Assembly (NCBI GenBank): GCA_027575765.1
Contig: JANBPT010000450.1
Span: forward strand, 1-35,607
From: Tieghemiomyces parasiticus
Taxonomy: Eukaryota > Kickxellomycota > Dimargaritomycetes > Dimargaritales > Dimargaritaceae
Length of the DNA: 35,607 nucleotides
Direction of reading: 5' to 3'
Shown here: positions 21,955 to 33,030 of the stretch, in pieces
Layout: each line of letters begins with the position of its first letter
How positions within the stretch are numbered: position 1 is the first letter of the stretch
Program-made: the position numbers and the translations under genes
Notes under the pieces: generated by a model
What the model saw: only the letters and a program-made list of their open reading frames with translations
Databases searched by the model: none
Told to the model about the DNA's origin: nothing

Positions 21955-24192
21955 TTAATACCACTGGAGTAATTTCCACCATGCTACGCCCACCGTGGCG
22001 TAAACCGCCATGTATACCACCAACATTATCAAACCGAGACGGAACCAGGCGGACCGCTCAATGTACTTCTCGCTAAAATACATACTGAGCACCCCCGTAC
22101 TATAATTGGTCACGCAGGCGCTCAGCGGGCCGAGGTAGCTCACGATGGCGATAGCTGGCAGTGGGGGGCACCCGAGGTTGGCGGCAGCCATGAGTAGCGG
22201 GGCGCTGAGCGCCATGATGTGACTCGTCATGGATGAGAAGAGGTACATCGTGGCGGCATAAATCACGGCCAAGGCCCAGAGCGCGGACCATGGGCCGAGG
22301 CCGTCCAGTCGATACGACAGTACGCTGCCAAGCCACGCCGACACGCCGAATTCGTTGAGCTGCTGGGCCAAGATGATGAAGCTGCCCAGCCAAAATAGAG
22401 TGTCCCACGCGGTGTGGTTGGCCAACACCTCGCGCCACGGCAATACTTCGGTGACAACGACCAGGGCGAAGGCCAAGAAGGCCACCACGGTGCTGTCCAC
22501 GCCGGTCCACGGGGTCGTCACCCAGGCCACCAGAGCGGTCAGCAGGATGACGCACAATTGGGCTTCGGCACGTGAGAACGGCTTGAGTTCGCTGCTGCGG
22601 TGCGCAATGGCCATCTGGGCCATCTCGGGGTCCAGCTTAGGGCGAAACAAGGCGTAGGTGAGGAGCGGGGTAATGGCGAGAATGGTCAACCCGGGGCCCA
22701 AATTACCCACGAACCAGCGGCTGAAATCCCACTCGATGTCAAACACGGTGTGGGCGCGGTGAGTGAGCAGCGGGTTGCCGGCCATACCCGTGATGTAAAA
22801 CGACGAACTGATGAGGTTGGCCTGCGCCGCCGTGAATACCAGGAACCGCGCCGTGGCCGCATTGTGAGTGTGGTCGGCGTTAAGCGCCTGGACCACCGAG
22901 ATGACAATGGGGTAGATAATGCCTCCGCCGCGCGCCGTGTTGCTCGGTACGAACGGGGCCAGGGCCAGCTCCACCAGACAGAAGGCGTAGCCCAAACTGA
23001 GCACTGACCCACTCATGGCGCGCAGCAGGCCGAACCCGATGCGTTGGCCCAGGCCGGTCAGCATGACGGCCTTGCCGATGTGAAAGGCGCAAAAAACCAA
23101 CCAGTTAATCTTGTTGACAAACCCCGATATAGCCACATCGAAAGCCCCACTCAGTCCGTCACACTCGTAGATACCCCTGTCGGCGGTCGCAAGAGGTGAG
23201 TAGGTCGACGGTAGACCGGCGGAACGTGAGGTCCCACATCGATTACAGGCCAGCGGCCTCCCGTCGCGGGTGTGGCATTGAAAGTTCTGGGTCACGGTGA
23301 GGAAGGCGAGGGTCATGAGGATGAGCACGGACAGTTCGTAGGAGGTGGTCATGACGGCCACGATCATGCCAGCGTACACGCTGAGGATTCGTGGACCCGT
23401 CGGGTCCATGCTGGCCGGATAGATAGGCAGATTCCACAGAAGGACCGTGACGGCCACTGCTGGGAGCAGCTGTAGTCCGGGGATCCGCTCGAGCCATCGG
23501 AGCCCGCGGACGTAGGACGGCAGGGGTGTGGACTCTGGCCCATGTCGAAGGGATCAAGGGTCCAAGTTAGCAGACGAGGATGCGGGGCAGGGTAGTGTGA
23601 CCCTCGGGGCCAGGAGCAGGGCAGGTGGGAAGGGGTGAAGGGTCAGCCGGGCGGAGGGGATTAGTCACCAGGTTCAGGGCGACGTGGACGGCACAAGGTT
23701 CAGATTTAGGACAGAGGTCGCGTGGCCGGATGGCGGAGGAAGTCACAAGCAGCGTAGGGAAGGGGGCAGCGAGGTCAGACCGGGTTGCACGAGGGGCGGA
23801 AGGATCGGGAATGACGCGAGGAGTGCGTACAGCTGGTTAGTAAGACTGGGCCCGGTAGTGAGTTTCGCCGGTCGGTGTGCTATGGGGTCGAGGCAAGAGG
23901 ACGGCGGCAAGGCCCGCACCCAGCGGAACGCTGCAACGCAGCCTGCACAGGTTGATGATAGCGCGCTAGTGGCCATGAAGGTTGACGGGAGCTACGTTCG
24001 CATCAGCCTTTGGCAGTGGTCGCTAGGCGATAAGAGACGGGGCGGTATACCGCTGTGCTAATACACAATAAACTTACCACAGGTGGCGGTGGAGGCTCCC
24101 CTAGTATCGGGGTGGCTATCGATCTGAATAGCCCCATACCCGATGTGGGCTGGTGGTGACCTGAGGGACTGCTGTGCCGCCGAATCAGCCAT
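21955..24192 (-). CDS. DASS-family dicarboxylate transporter, bacterial/plastid type
   Basis: Exons in order of transcription are 24192-24078 and 23534-21955, joined in phase 1 by a 543-nt intron, giving 564 residues. The long frame has no ATG until deep inside; the ATG at 24192 with its GTAAGT donor restores a normal start in the right phase. Members move malate, 2-oxoglutarate, citrate or similar acids across membranes, by sodium symport or exchange. About a dozen hydrophobic spans are seen. The two carboxylate-binding motifs are PSNTARGGG (SNT at 236-238) and TNYSTG (514-519). The sequence between them and the C-terminal WWKLL resemble CitT/YflS and plastid DiT1 carriers, rather than the Pho87/90/91 type usual in fungi. 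An insertion of about 45 residues with several cysteines (CHTRDGRPLACNRC, from about residue 125) precedes span three. Substrate and membrane are unknown. Confidence 0.88.
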
Positions 24193-26988
24193 GGCTAGAA
24201 ACGCCTACGGCCGGATAGAAAATGGGTTCAACAGGCAAACCAAAGGGGCGCCGAGGACTGTTCGGACGTCTACGGTGGGCGGTAATTAGCGCTTTATATA
24301 CAGCGAGGCTGAGAGGGGGCAGCACAGTGCGGTTGAGATGGCTAGACGAGGGCTCTTTGCAAGGGAGTGCGAAGTAGGCCAATGCAGGTGGAGCAGACGG
24401 AATGTCGGGCTGAGACCTCGGCATTAAATGGGTAGAAAACTGGAGTAAGGGGGGGAAAAAGTAAGACTGATGCTGAGTTAAAAATTAATGCGCTGCCTTT
24501 AGCGGCCAGAAGGGGGCGGCAGTTTGGTTGAAATGTGATGGCAGATGGGCGGGCGGAACCTAGTGAATATATATTGCTGCCACCCGCTCCCCCCGTGGTC
24601 CGGGTGCCCGATTGGCTTTCAAAGGGGTTATGCGGGAAATGAGTGAATGGGGGAGTATGTGCTTGAGTTGGGCCTATGAGAGAAGAAGAAGGCAGGGTCG
24701 ACATGGGCTCAGTGAGTGAGGGTGTCAGGTAAGGGACGGCTTGGTCGACCCGACGATCAGCTCCCCATCTCTCATCCGGACAGATACTGTCCCGGCCAAG
24801 CTGAGGTTGAGGCAATTGCACGGGCATTAGCTTGCGCATTATCCTTATTGAATAGGGCCGAGCGACTTCTCTCCCCGCCACCAGGCGTGTTTCGAGTGGA
24901 GGGGCAGTTAGGCCGCTATATCTGTTTTATTCACCTCGCGACCTGCTGTCGCCCAGACATAGCCGTGTCGGCCCGGGCCGGGTGGGCAGCGCACTGGCGG
25001 TGTTTGATTTACCACCACCCCCATGGCGGCTTGGTCAACCACCCTCACTACTTTGTTACCCACTCGCCCGCCAGCCCAGACCCAATATGCAGATCAGCCA
25101 CGCGTTGCCGCCAGTCACAAGCGCCTCGTGGGTAGCATGGGGATTGGTTCAGGCTGAGCAGCCCTCCCCCAGGCAGAAACAACGGCCCTTGGGCGCTGGG
25201 GAATATACGGGGTTCCCATTTTTAGCCAGGTCTAATATACTCGTCCATTGCCGCCCCTCCTTGCCCAACCTATGACCGGCAAGCCTCGGCCCGATGACCT
25301 GCCCCGTCTTCTCGGTTAGGCAGGCCTTCGTGCACCAGGTCGCGTTTGATCCTTTTTCCCTACCCGGTATAATTATAGCTTGAGGCTGCAGTGGATCCAG
25401 GGACGCGCTTGGCCATGTAATAGAGTGGCTACCGCCATATCCTTACAGCCTATTCCTGGCTTTTAGCGCTACCATTTTGTTGCTCCTGATGCCTGCACCT
25501 TATCCTACCCCTCTCCTGAGCCCTCACTATCCCACCGTCCTTTGGTAGTACAGCTTCACTTTTGACGACATTGATCCTTTTCTGCCCATCGCCTTTCAAC
25601 GCGCCGTCGTCTTCGCGGTCGTCCGTACTTGATTGTTTTGTCGAGCTTATCGTTCCACCTTGTGCCCGGGACGCTCGCCATCCTGTCCGGAATCACCTAA
25701 AAACATTATTTCCGAGTTGCTTCGTTAAGGCTGGCTAGCCTCGCCCTTCCCAACATGTCATTTAGTCCGAGGGCTTGCATACAAACGACGAAGTTAAGCG
25801 TTCACTCTAGTCAAACCTCGCATTTCCTTGATAAGGCACCGTTCCGGTTCGGACGATACTTCCATGCTAAGTAGCTGCCCCTGATCAGTCCTACATTGGA
25901 CCGCTTCATGGCCGTTTATTTTCTCGCCTTTGCCATTGAACCACGCATCCGGCTTACCTGCACACAATACGTTAGACCGACATACCGCTGTCGCTCCTAG
26001 CCCGCGTCCCTATATTCCATTTTTCGGGCCCCATGCTCAGCTGCTCCTGCGTTGAGCGGCCTGGCGCTCATTATTTTTCAATGGCTTTCTTTGCGATCTC
26101 CCCACACCGTGTCCCTGCCTGTCATCGGAACCACGGTTTCCCCTCCCGCAGGTTTATGCAAGCTGGAAGTACGTCGGCCCCAACGCTCTCCATATGAGCG
26201 CCGTGGCGTTTTAAGCGACGTTAAATGTATTCCCACTGTACTCCGCACACCATGTGCGCACAGCCTTATGCCTGAGGGCCTTACTTGAATTACCAATGGT
26301 ACCATTCCCAACAGGACAATCGAGACGACTGAGTGTGTTGGCACCACCTATAGATCCCCTTTGCCACTAGCCCAATACCCTACATTACTCCTTGCTGTCA
26401 GTTTTTCAATGGTGGCAAGCCACAGGTATGGCCAAGCGATATTTATAAATATCTACCAGACCCTAATCACCCCACCCCGGCGAGTGACTCGAGCCCCATC
26501 AACCGGTAAGCTACCACATTCCACTTCGGTGCGGAGGTGACATGACGAGAACATGGACCACATCCTGGATGACATTTACTACTGACAATCAAGACAAATA
26601 TTCGGGAACCAGACGTGGAAGAGCCGCCTTACGATAGGGGTACACCGGCAGTGATCGCACTATGTTTTTACTTGGCTAGCAACAATGGCCCAAATTCCTG
26701 CGTGAATTCCCTAAATAATTTTTGTTTTAACAGGCGGGGATCCTGACCAACTATTAGATAGTTGTTACAATGCACCATAATTGATAAGAACAAAGCGAAA
26801 CATTTTCCAGCCAACTACGGACGATATTAACGAGACCGCCTTAGCATGACTGCCCAGGGCCTCGCGTTTTCCTACCCCCCAGCCTAAGTTAACTCACCGT
26901 GTCACCTCGGACCGGCCGCGCTAATCGAAGTTAGTGGCATACCATTGGCGTTGTCTAATTTGTCTACGACTCTACGTATTAGTACCGA
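24193..26988. other. Long intergenic region with retroelement remnant
   Basis: This is the upstream region of the DASS gene and downstream region of TYW2. It holds the copia remnant described separately. The 179-codon frame at 24342-24881 on the minus strand lacks an ATG start and is not supported. From about 25300 to 26980 I see no coding sequence, only AT-richer DNA with many short frames. Confidence 0.5.
24870..25215 (+). mobile_element. Decayed Ty1/copia pol fragment (RT end and RNase H)
   Basis: Three copia landmarks occur in the correct order and spacing, but in three different frames. LATCCRPDIA (24935-24964) matches the LATCTRPDIA that ends the reverse transcriptase and is followed by HWRCLIYH, like the usual HWxALKRxLRYL. 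About 50 codons later, YADQ (25086) matches the RNase H start YADADWA, with a conserved Arg at the expected position. About 28 codons further, RQKQRPLGAGEY (25171-25206) matches the RQKTVALSSxEAEY motif with two residues lost. The shifts show the fragment is dead. No LTR, integrase or YVDD box was found around it. Confidence 0.55.
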
Positions 26989-28401
26989 TCATATGTCCGC
27001 AACGAAAGCTTCGTCATCCGATATCATAGAGGAACCCCCGTCACTATTTGACCCGGACCCCGATGAGATAACCTCACCATTGGGCCGGCACTCTACATCG
27101 ATTACGTAGTGGTAAACCCGAGGGGCATAACTTTTGACGCGCTCCACATGGGCGACGCGGACGTTCCAAGAGGATCTCTGGTCGCCCCCACCGCTGCAGG
27201 CCCCTGACCTGTACCGCCGGAGGAGTTTGAGGAGCCTCCCTTGCATCCAGACCAGCCAGGCATCTAGCTCATCCACATTCCGGTTGACATGGACGTGTAG
27301 CCAGCCGCCCTCGGGTCGGAGGGCGCGGACGGCCACCGGCCACCCGGCCGTAGAGGACGGTAACAGGCCCAGGTTGACGTGGTCGGCCACGCCGGCCCAA
27401 TGGGCAACATGGTCAGCATTATTGCCCGGGTAGATGATAAGTCGGGCCTCTCCTCCTGCGGCTGTGGTGCGGTGGTGACGTGGCTGGATATCCTTATAAA
27501 TTGGTGCCTGCATACCGCTAATACGGTACGAAAGGCGGTTGGCGACGGCGCCCCGGCGAAGTCCCTCGACACTCCAGGGGTTCATTTCGCAGGCGTGGAC
27601 GGTTCGAGCGCCAGCGTGCACGAGATATGGCAGCGTAAAATATCCTACCCCGGCGTAGAGGTCAACCACCGTCTGGTCTGTGGCCCGGTAGAGCGGGGAC
27701 TGGGCCACCCGGAGCTTCTCGGAAATATTGCCGGCACAGAACATGGTGTGGATCGGTGCCCAGGTGCAGGTGACACCGTTCTGTTTGGTTCGCGCCCAGT
27801 ATGTGGCATCGAAGTCGGGTGCGACGACCGTGACGGGACGGGGACAGTCGTCACTAGGGAGGCCGGAGGTGTTATCTGGGTGGATGGTAGGGTTGTCATG
27901 CACCGACAGGTCAGTCTGGTCGCCACCTCCCCGTTCGGCGGTGGCCACGCTCCAGCGGCCCCAGTTTCCGTATAGCGGCTGGATCTCGGGCCGCCGCATC
28001 ACGTCGGAGGTTGGAATGGATGATTTGGCAGCGAAGTGAGTGGCCCGCAGGACCTGGACCATCGCTCCAAACATGAGTTCCCCCACCTGGATCGTCCTCT
28101 CGGACCCACTCGACCCGTCACCACCGACGGGTAGCCGGTCCTCCAGGAATACCTGCCAGGCTTCGCCCTGAAACGCGTTTTCCGGAAAAAGTACAAAGTC
28201 GTCGTACTTTTCCCATTTGGTCGGTACGGACACTGCCAGGTTGTCAGGCTCATGACCGACCAGGTTAGCAATGTGGGCTGTGAGGCGGCATAGCTTGGCG
28301 TGGGGCAGTTCCCGGCGATGAGTGCCCTTCACGATCGCCGCTACATCAGCTTGTACTTCCGCTGACCACTCGGCACTGGGTGTGTAGGGAGCAGGGCACA
28401 T
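26989..28401 (-). CDS. TYW2: tRNA wybutosine-synthesizing protein 2 (TYW2/Trm12)
   Basis: A single-exon gene of 470 residues; yeast Trm12 has 462. The frame continues nine codons upstream only to a TTG, so the ATG at 28401 with A at -3 is used. TYW2 transfers the 3-amino-3-carboxypropyl group of S-adenosylmethionine to 4-demethylwyosine 37 in tRNA-Phe, the step after TYW1. Visible landmarks are PTKWEKYDDFVLFP near residues 60-73, MFCAGNISEKLRVA near 220-233, and the SAM-binding DLYAGVGYFTLPYLVHAGA from 247. CEMNPWSVEGLRRG follows, and HVERVKSYAPRVYHYVIDV lies near the end. The acidic Ser-rich C-terminus is an extension. It is divergent from VPS24 and on the same strand as TYW1. Confidence 0.94.
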   Translation of the reverse strand: MCPAPYTPSAEWSAEVQADVAAIVKGTHRRELPHAKLCRLTAHIANLVGHEPDNLAVSVPTKWEKYDDFVLFPENAFQGEAWQVFLEDRLPVGGDGSSGSERTIQVGELMFGAMVQVLRATHFAAKSSIPTSDVMRRPEIQPLYGNWGRWSVATAERGGGDQTDLSVHDNPTIHPDNTSGLPSDDCPRPVTVVAPDFDATYWARTKQNGVTCTWAPIHTMFCAGNISEKLRVAQSPLYRATDQTVVDLYAGVGYFTLPYLVHAGARTVHACEMNPWSVEGLRRGAVANRLSYRISGMQAPIYKDIQPRHHRTTAAGGEARLIIYPGNNADHVAHWAGVADHVNLGLLPSSTAGWPVAVRALRPEGGWLHVHVNRNVDELDAWLVWMQGRLLKLLRRYRSGACSGGGDQRSSWNVRVAHVERVKSYAPRVYHYVIDVECRPNGEVISSGSGSNSDGGSSMISDDEAFVADI

Positions 28402-29034
28402 TATGGTAATGGCAGTTGGGGAATCCAAAGGGTGGGGATGGAGGAAGAGGCATGGTTTAGGCCCTGGATTCGGCAGAAGGTACTAAGCGGCCGCCAATGT
28501 TTAAGGGCAATAATTTCCTAAGTTGCCTCTTCAAGCGATACTCGGCGAAAAACGCTGCGAATGGCGGACCCTGGGCTCCCTACTTTAAACTGAGGGTTCA
28601 CTGCTATTGAACGTTTTCGCTCCCCCAATGACCTTACTGGCTGCAACGGAACGTCCCGTGCCGCGCACTCATTTAACACATCGCCAAAGACCGCTCCATT
28701 TGGTGCCCTTGGCAAACCCCATGGGTCACATGTCCGCTGGGGCCGCATGAACCTCGTTCTACTCATTACCGCACCATTCATTCCATTTGCCTGTCACCTT
28801 GGTTAATAGGCCTCCCCTTCACCCAACTTCACCATCACACCAGGCCCAACTCCCTTCAACCGTACGCCTTTATACCTTAGACACGTCAAGACCGTACTGT
28901 CGCCGCCATCTATCCATTCCCCTCTCTTTAGCCATCTAGTTAGGCTCACTGCGCTCTATACCGTCCAGCAACGCACTTTAGTCCGGCGCTTCCACCGTCA
29001 GAGTGGTAACTCATCGTCACAAACGCCGACAACC
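28402..29034. other. Divergent intergenic region between TYW2 and VPS24
   Basis: Upstream region of both genes. An 87-codon ATG-started frame on the minus strand (28518-28781) has no recognisable content. A TTTATA-type element near 28868 precedes VPS24 by about 165 bp. Nothing else is seen. Confidence 0.45.
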
Positions 29035-30402
29035 ATGATACTCAAGTATTTCCAGAAGCCAAAGCCCGAGGAGTTGGTAAGCCACCTCCGCCTCTACTTT
29101 TTACTCGGCCGTGAAGTCCGCAGCCTACCTCACCAACCGGGTACAGCCACCCTCGCAATTTTCTAACCAACCTCTAACCAACCACGTTGCCGTGCCCTCA
29201 TCATTCTGTCCGCAGGTTCGCAAGTGGCGGCAGACCATCCAGTCACAACAGCGCGTCCTGAACCGCCAGATTCGCAACATTGAGCTCGAGGAGGCCAAGA
29301 CGCGAAAGGCTCTCAAGACGCTAGCCAAGAAGAAGGACCTTAAGTCGTCCAAGATCTTGGCCCGTGAGCTCGTGCGGTCGGGAAAACAGCGCCAGCGGAT
29401 TCATACTAGTATCGCCCAGCTCAATTCGATTAACATGGAGCTGCAGCGACAGGCGGGTAGGTCATGGAGCGTGTGCCGGGCCTTTTTTCTTACGACATTG
29501 ATTGAGGGAGAGATGCGGTATCTGGCCATGGCTCGCCGTAAGCACTAGCCTGGTCCGAAATTGGCTAACTTTACCCCCTCTTCCTATACGGGCTCGTAAC
29601 CACCCTACTAGCCATGCTCAAAGTGGCTGGCCACTTATCGAAAAGTACCGAGGTAATGCACCAGGTCAACAATCTTGTCCGGGTACCTCAAATTGCCGCT
29701 GCCGTCCAGGAAATGTCCCAGGAGATGATGAAGGTAGGTGAAAGCATTTCGTTCACTGGAGAAACCGCTGGCTCGTGTGATTAGCCAATACTGTCGAGCA
29801 TCTCATCTAATGCCCTATTTTACATGACTGATACCGCCAATCACACCACCCTGACCTAGGCCGGCATTATCAGCGACATGATCGAGGATACGCTGGATAC
29901 AATGGACGACGAAGGTATCGAGGACGAAGCCGAGGAGGAGGTGAACAAGGTGCTCTTCGAAATCACCGACGGTATGTGCCTGACAAGCCGCTGCGCCCGC
30001 TCTCTTATTAGAAACCACAGTCACAGGCTGTGGATTACGAAGCGACTAGGGCTAACCCCACTGGCACGTTTTCCTTTTCGTTTATTCGTACCTCTGCAGG
30101 TCTCCTGGGTCAAGCCGGAGCCGTTGGCCCCCAGCTCACCGTAAGTAACTTGGGAAGGTTTCGCCAAACGTCGACATTTCCTTTTCCTAATCCTTTTTTT
30201 TCTTTATTCCTTTTGCCAAGTTCTAAAAACCTCGGCTTTTTTGGACTAACCTCTTCTTTCTCTGCCCATACTTTTTGTACGTACCATTTAGCCCGCCGAA
30301 TCCGAAGTTCCGCCAAGCAAAGCTGCCGAGACTCAAGAGACAGAGGAGGAGGAGGCCGATCTCGACGAGATGCAGGCCCGGCTAGCCGCCCTACGGGCCT
30401 AA
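29035..30402 (+). CDS. VPS24: ESCRT-III subunit Vps24/CHMP3
   Basis: Six exons: 29035-29076, 29216-29456, 29612-29733, 29860-29971, 30100-30140 and 30292-30402. All phases agree and the product is 222 residues, the same length as human CHMP3. It starts MILKYFQKPKPEELVRKW and carries the basic N-terminal helices (NRQIRNIELEEAKTRKALK). MLKVAGHLSKSTEVM is nearly identical to the family, and EMSQEMMKAGIISDMIEDTL leads into the acidic C-terminal half. It ends with DEMQARLAALRA, a MIM1-type motif that binds the MIT domain of Vps4. Vps24 caps Snf7 filaments on endosomes and helps form multivesicular bodies. Exon 5 is only 41 nt, so automatic prediction may drop it. Confidence 0.96.
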
Positions 30403-30549
30403 CCAGTATCCCCCCCAACATACTCCTTCTCAATCCTCTTATATTGTCCTCATGTCACTACCGTCCTTGGTCATGGGTAGATGCACGGCACATGCAGAAC
30501 TATCGGGCACGTTAGTTTGTGTATGGTCCAATTGCCCTGCCATTTTTGA

Positions 30550-30573
30550 AATATATATATATATGTGTGTGTG
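30550..30573. repeat. AT/GT dinucleotide microsatellite
   Basis: An (AT)n tract running directly into a (GT)n tract, about 150 bp past the VPS24 stop. Confidence 0.9.
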
Positions 30574-31753
30574 AAACGTGCTAGTCTGCCGACATGGAAT
30601 CATTACAGGATTCAGTGAAGATATAAACAATGTAACCGTAATCATTAGCGCGGGGTAAACATGTGTCTATTTATCGACCCATATGTTCCGGTGCTGTAGT
30701 TTTAGGCCAACACAAGGCATCGTGTTAGTAAATGGTTAAGAGTATTGCAAGTAATCTTCGAGAGAAGCTCGCCGGGAAAATCGGCCCGGCTCAAGAGAAA
30801 TTGAGTGGCAGAATAGATATTAATTAGAGGCAACGGAGAATGGCAAAATCATAATTATTGTGATCAGTAGGAACCTGGGACCAGGGTTGACCGGCGTGAA
30901 AATTGACGCAAGCATGATTGGTGTGAGCTGATGACATTCTGATAGGAAATGCAATATTCGTTGGCTTACATATCCACGTTTGGAGGATTTTGATGTTTCT
31001 TTACTGGCTGGCAATGCTAAGTCTGACTAGTCACAGGCACTGTTGTGTTGAATATGAGTGTTTTTATGTGCATATGCGAGGTGGAAAACAGAATATGATA
31101 TGAAGATCAAGCAACAAGAAGATTGGTCTCAACCCAGGAGAAAATGAGCGCGATAATGGATCCGTATGTGAAGGGAAGAGAGATAGTCAAGATGGTCGAG
31201 GGCGAGAGCCCTCTCTATACTCGCGCAGGCAGTTGCAGATCCTTGGTTCACTACTCGGCCGTCGGGGGGGGGCGTCGCGGGTATAGAAGTGGTGGGGCCC
31301 TTCCCACTAACACCACACTGTCCAAGGGGCTTAGGGAATAGGCTGCATGGAAGACCACTGAAAAGTGGAATTAGAATATAGATGGCACAGGAGGGGGGCG
31401 TACCTTGGGAGCTGTAGCAACGACCGGGATTGTTACGTATATGCTAGTCAAGGGTGACAAGAGTAAAGGGCGGCCAGACATACGACGAGAGTCATGGCCT
31501 AGACTTCCTTAGTTGTCATTGGCCAACCGAGTCTAAAGTCTGCTAATGACCATTACGGTAATCCAAATTCCCCCGAGCGAACCATCGCTATGTAGGCAGG
31601 TACAACCAAGCATACAATTAAAAAAGTTAGAACAGGAAGAGTGGATTTACTATCTGTGAATAGCAGGAAGGGGGCTGGACAGCGCGTTGGAGGTTATGCC
31701 AACAATAGGTATCAGAAAAAAAGAAGTGATTACCAAACTATCGCACCAGTCGC

Positions 31754-32197
31754 TCAAGGCCAATGGCAACCCTCTTGAGCCACTCCTCCCTTCGCCATGA
31801 AAAACCGCAATTGCGGCGTCCAAGAGTCCCCTCCCGGCACCAACGGCTCTACTTCTGCGAGCTTAACCATTACGCGTCCACCGTCTTTTTTTCGTCTATC
31901 TATGGGCAGCACTTCCATGACAATAATGGCACACAATTGGATGCCTGACACTCTAGTATGCACCCATGTTTCCCATACTTTACTTACAGCCACCGGTATG
32001 CCTGATGCAGCCGCTGGCAGATGGATATATAGAGCTCCCAGGATTTGCCTAGTGACCTCTTGTTGAGGCCTACGGTTTCTTATTTGTTGACCGCCGAACC
32101 CAGGCCCGAGGCCAATACTCAGAACAGCTCTGAAAGACTTCGGATATATGGCCGTAACGTTCGCTAGCCCCCTTAAGTCCAACCACCATTTTTCCAT
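31754..32197 (-). CDS. Unrecognised 147-residue ORF
   Basis: An ATG-started frame of 147 codons begins MEKWWLDLRGLANV and contains PIDRRKKDGGRVMVKLAEVE. I recognise no family or motif. Codon third positions are less GC-biased than in the confident genes. It lies on the same strand as, and downstream of, the ORF1-like gene, so it could be element-related. It may equally be chance. Confidence 0.2.
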   Translation of the reverse strand: MEKWWLDLRGLANVTAIYPKSFRAVLSIGLGPGFGGQQIRNRRPQQEVTRQILGALYIHLPAAASGIPVAVSKVWETWVHTRVSGIQLCAIIVMEVLPIDRRKKDGGRVMVKLAEVEPLVPGGDSWTPQLRFFMAKGGVAQEGCHWP

Positions 32198-33030
32198 TTC
32201 CGCATTACATTACCTTGTAGTGCATCACGCTTACTATTTTCAGAGAGCCTTTCAACACCCCCAATATACCTTCGCTATCCAGCAGCTCTCACAATCGATG
32301 CCTACGCCTTCCTTGGGCACCACGGAAATACCCACACCTCTCAAGCCCCACCAATGCCCCTCGCTATCCACTCTGTGACCAGGCCTAAGTAGGGTAGTAT
32401 ATTGGCGAGTAAAACCAGTAAATCAGTGGTATTAGACCTGATAAATATGTGCTAACCTAATTTGTTGTGAGCAATTCGGACATAGAGGGCACCAGGTGGA
32501 CCCAATTATTGGACGATTGCGACCTGGACTAGTCCAAAGAGGGCGGCGGAGAGAGATTCTGCCCTCGGAAGAGGAAGACGGTGGATTTATTCCTACGTAG
32601 CATGAGGGGCGAGATCAGCTCGCTGGTTAACAACCCTGCTGGGATAAAGTCTACATTAGGCAAGATAGGTTGGGCTATTTAGTCACCCCGCACCGGTGGT
32701 GGACTTACCTGACTGGGGTTACTGGCCTCTAGCGTCAATTTCAAATACATGGTCCTGGTCGGAAGTTTCGCTAAATATTATTTGTACATTCTCTGATCCC
32801 CAGAAAAACCTGTATCATTCGAGTCATGAGCTCAAAAGTCCTGCGCCGTGTCAAATGGACCCTACTTACAATGATGTGCGCAATTCAGCTAGTTTACATT
32901 TGCGAGTTGCTAAGTGTCTAGTAGATTATAGAGCAGTGAACGATACCTTCATTTAACGCGCAGTAAACAAATCTAATACAAAAATAGGGAAAATTTGTGT
33001 GTCGGTAGGTAGCAATATCGCTGGTGGAAA

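Larger units (their letters stand above)
30403..33030. other. Long AT-richer intergenic region
   Basis: This lies between the 3' end of VPS24 and the 3' end of the ORF1-like gene. It contains an AT/GT microsatellite (30550-30573), a run of nine G (31264-31272) and one ATG-started frame on the minus strand (31754-32197, listed separately). Reverse transcriptase motifs that would complete the ORF1-like gene were looked for and not found. Confidence 0.5.

Noticed and set aside
22600..23007. Plus-strand frame opposite the DASS gene
   Set aside because: Antisense shadow; Arg/Gly/Glu-rich with no motif.
23200..23285. A 70-nt intron inside the DASS cysteine insertion
   Set aside because: Removing it would break the reading frame of an otherwise intact transporter.
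24342..24881. 179-codon minus-strand frame
   Set aside because: No ATG start, no motif, and it overlaps the region leading into the plus-strand copia remnant.
27379..27975. 198-codon plus-strand frame opposite TYW2
   Set aside because: Antisense shadow of the TYW2 exon.
28402..28428. Nine extra codons at the start of TYW2
   Set aside because: They begin with TTG; the ATG at 28401 is the first proper start.
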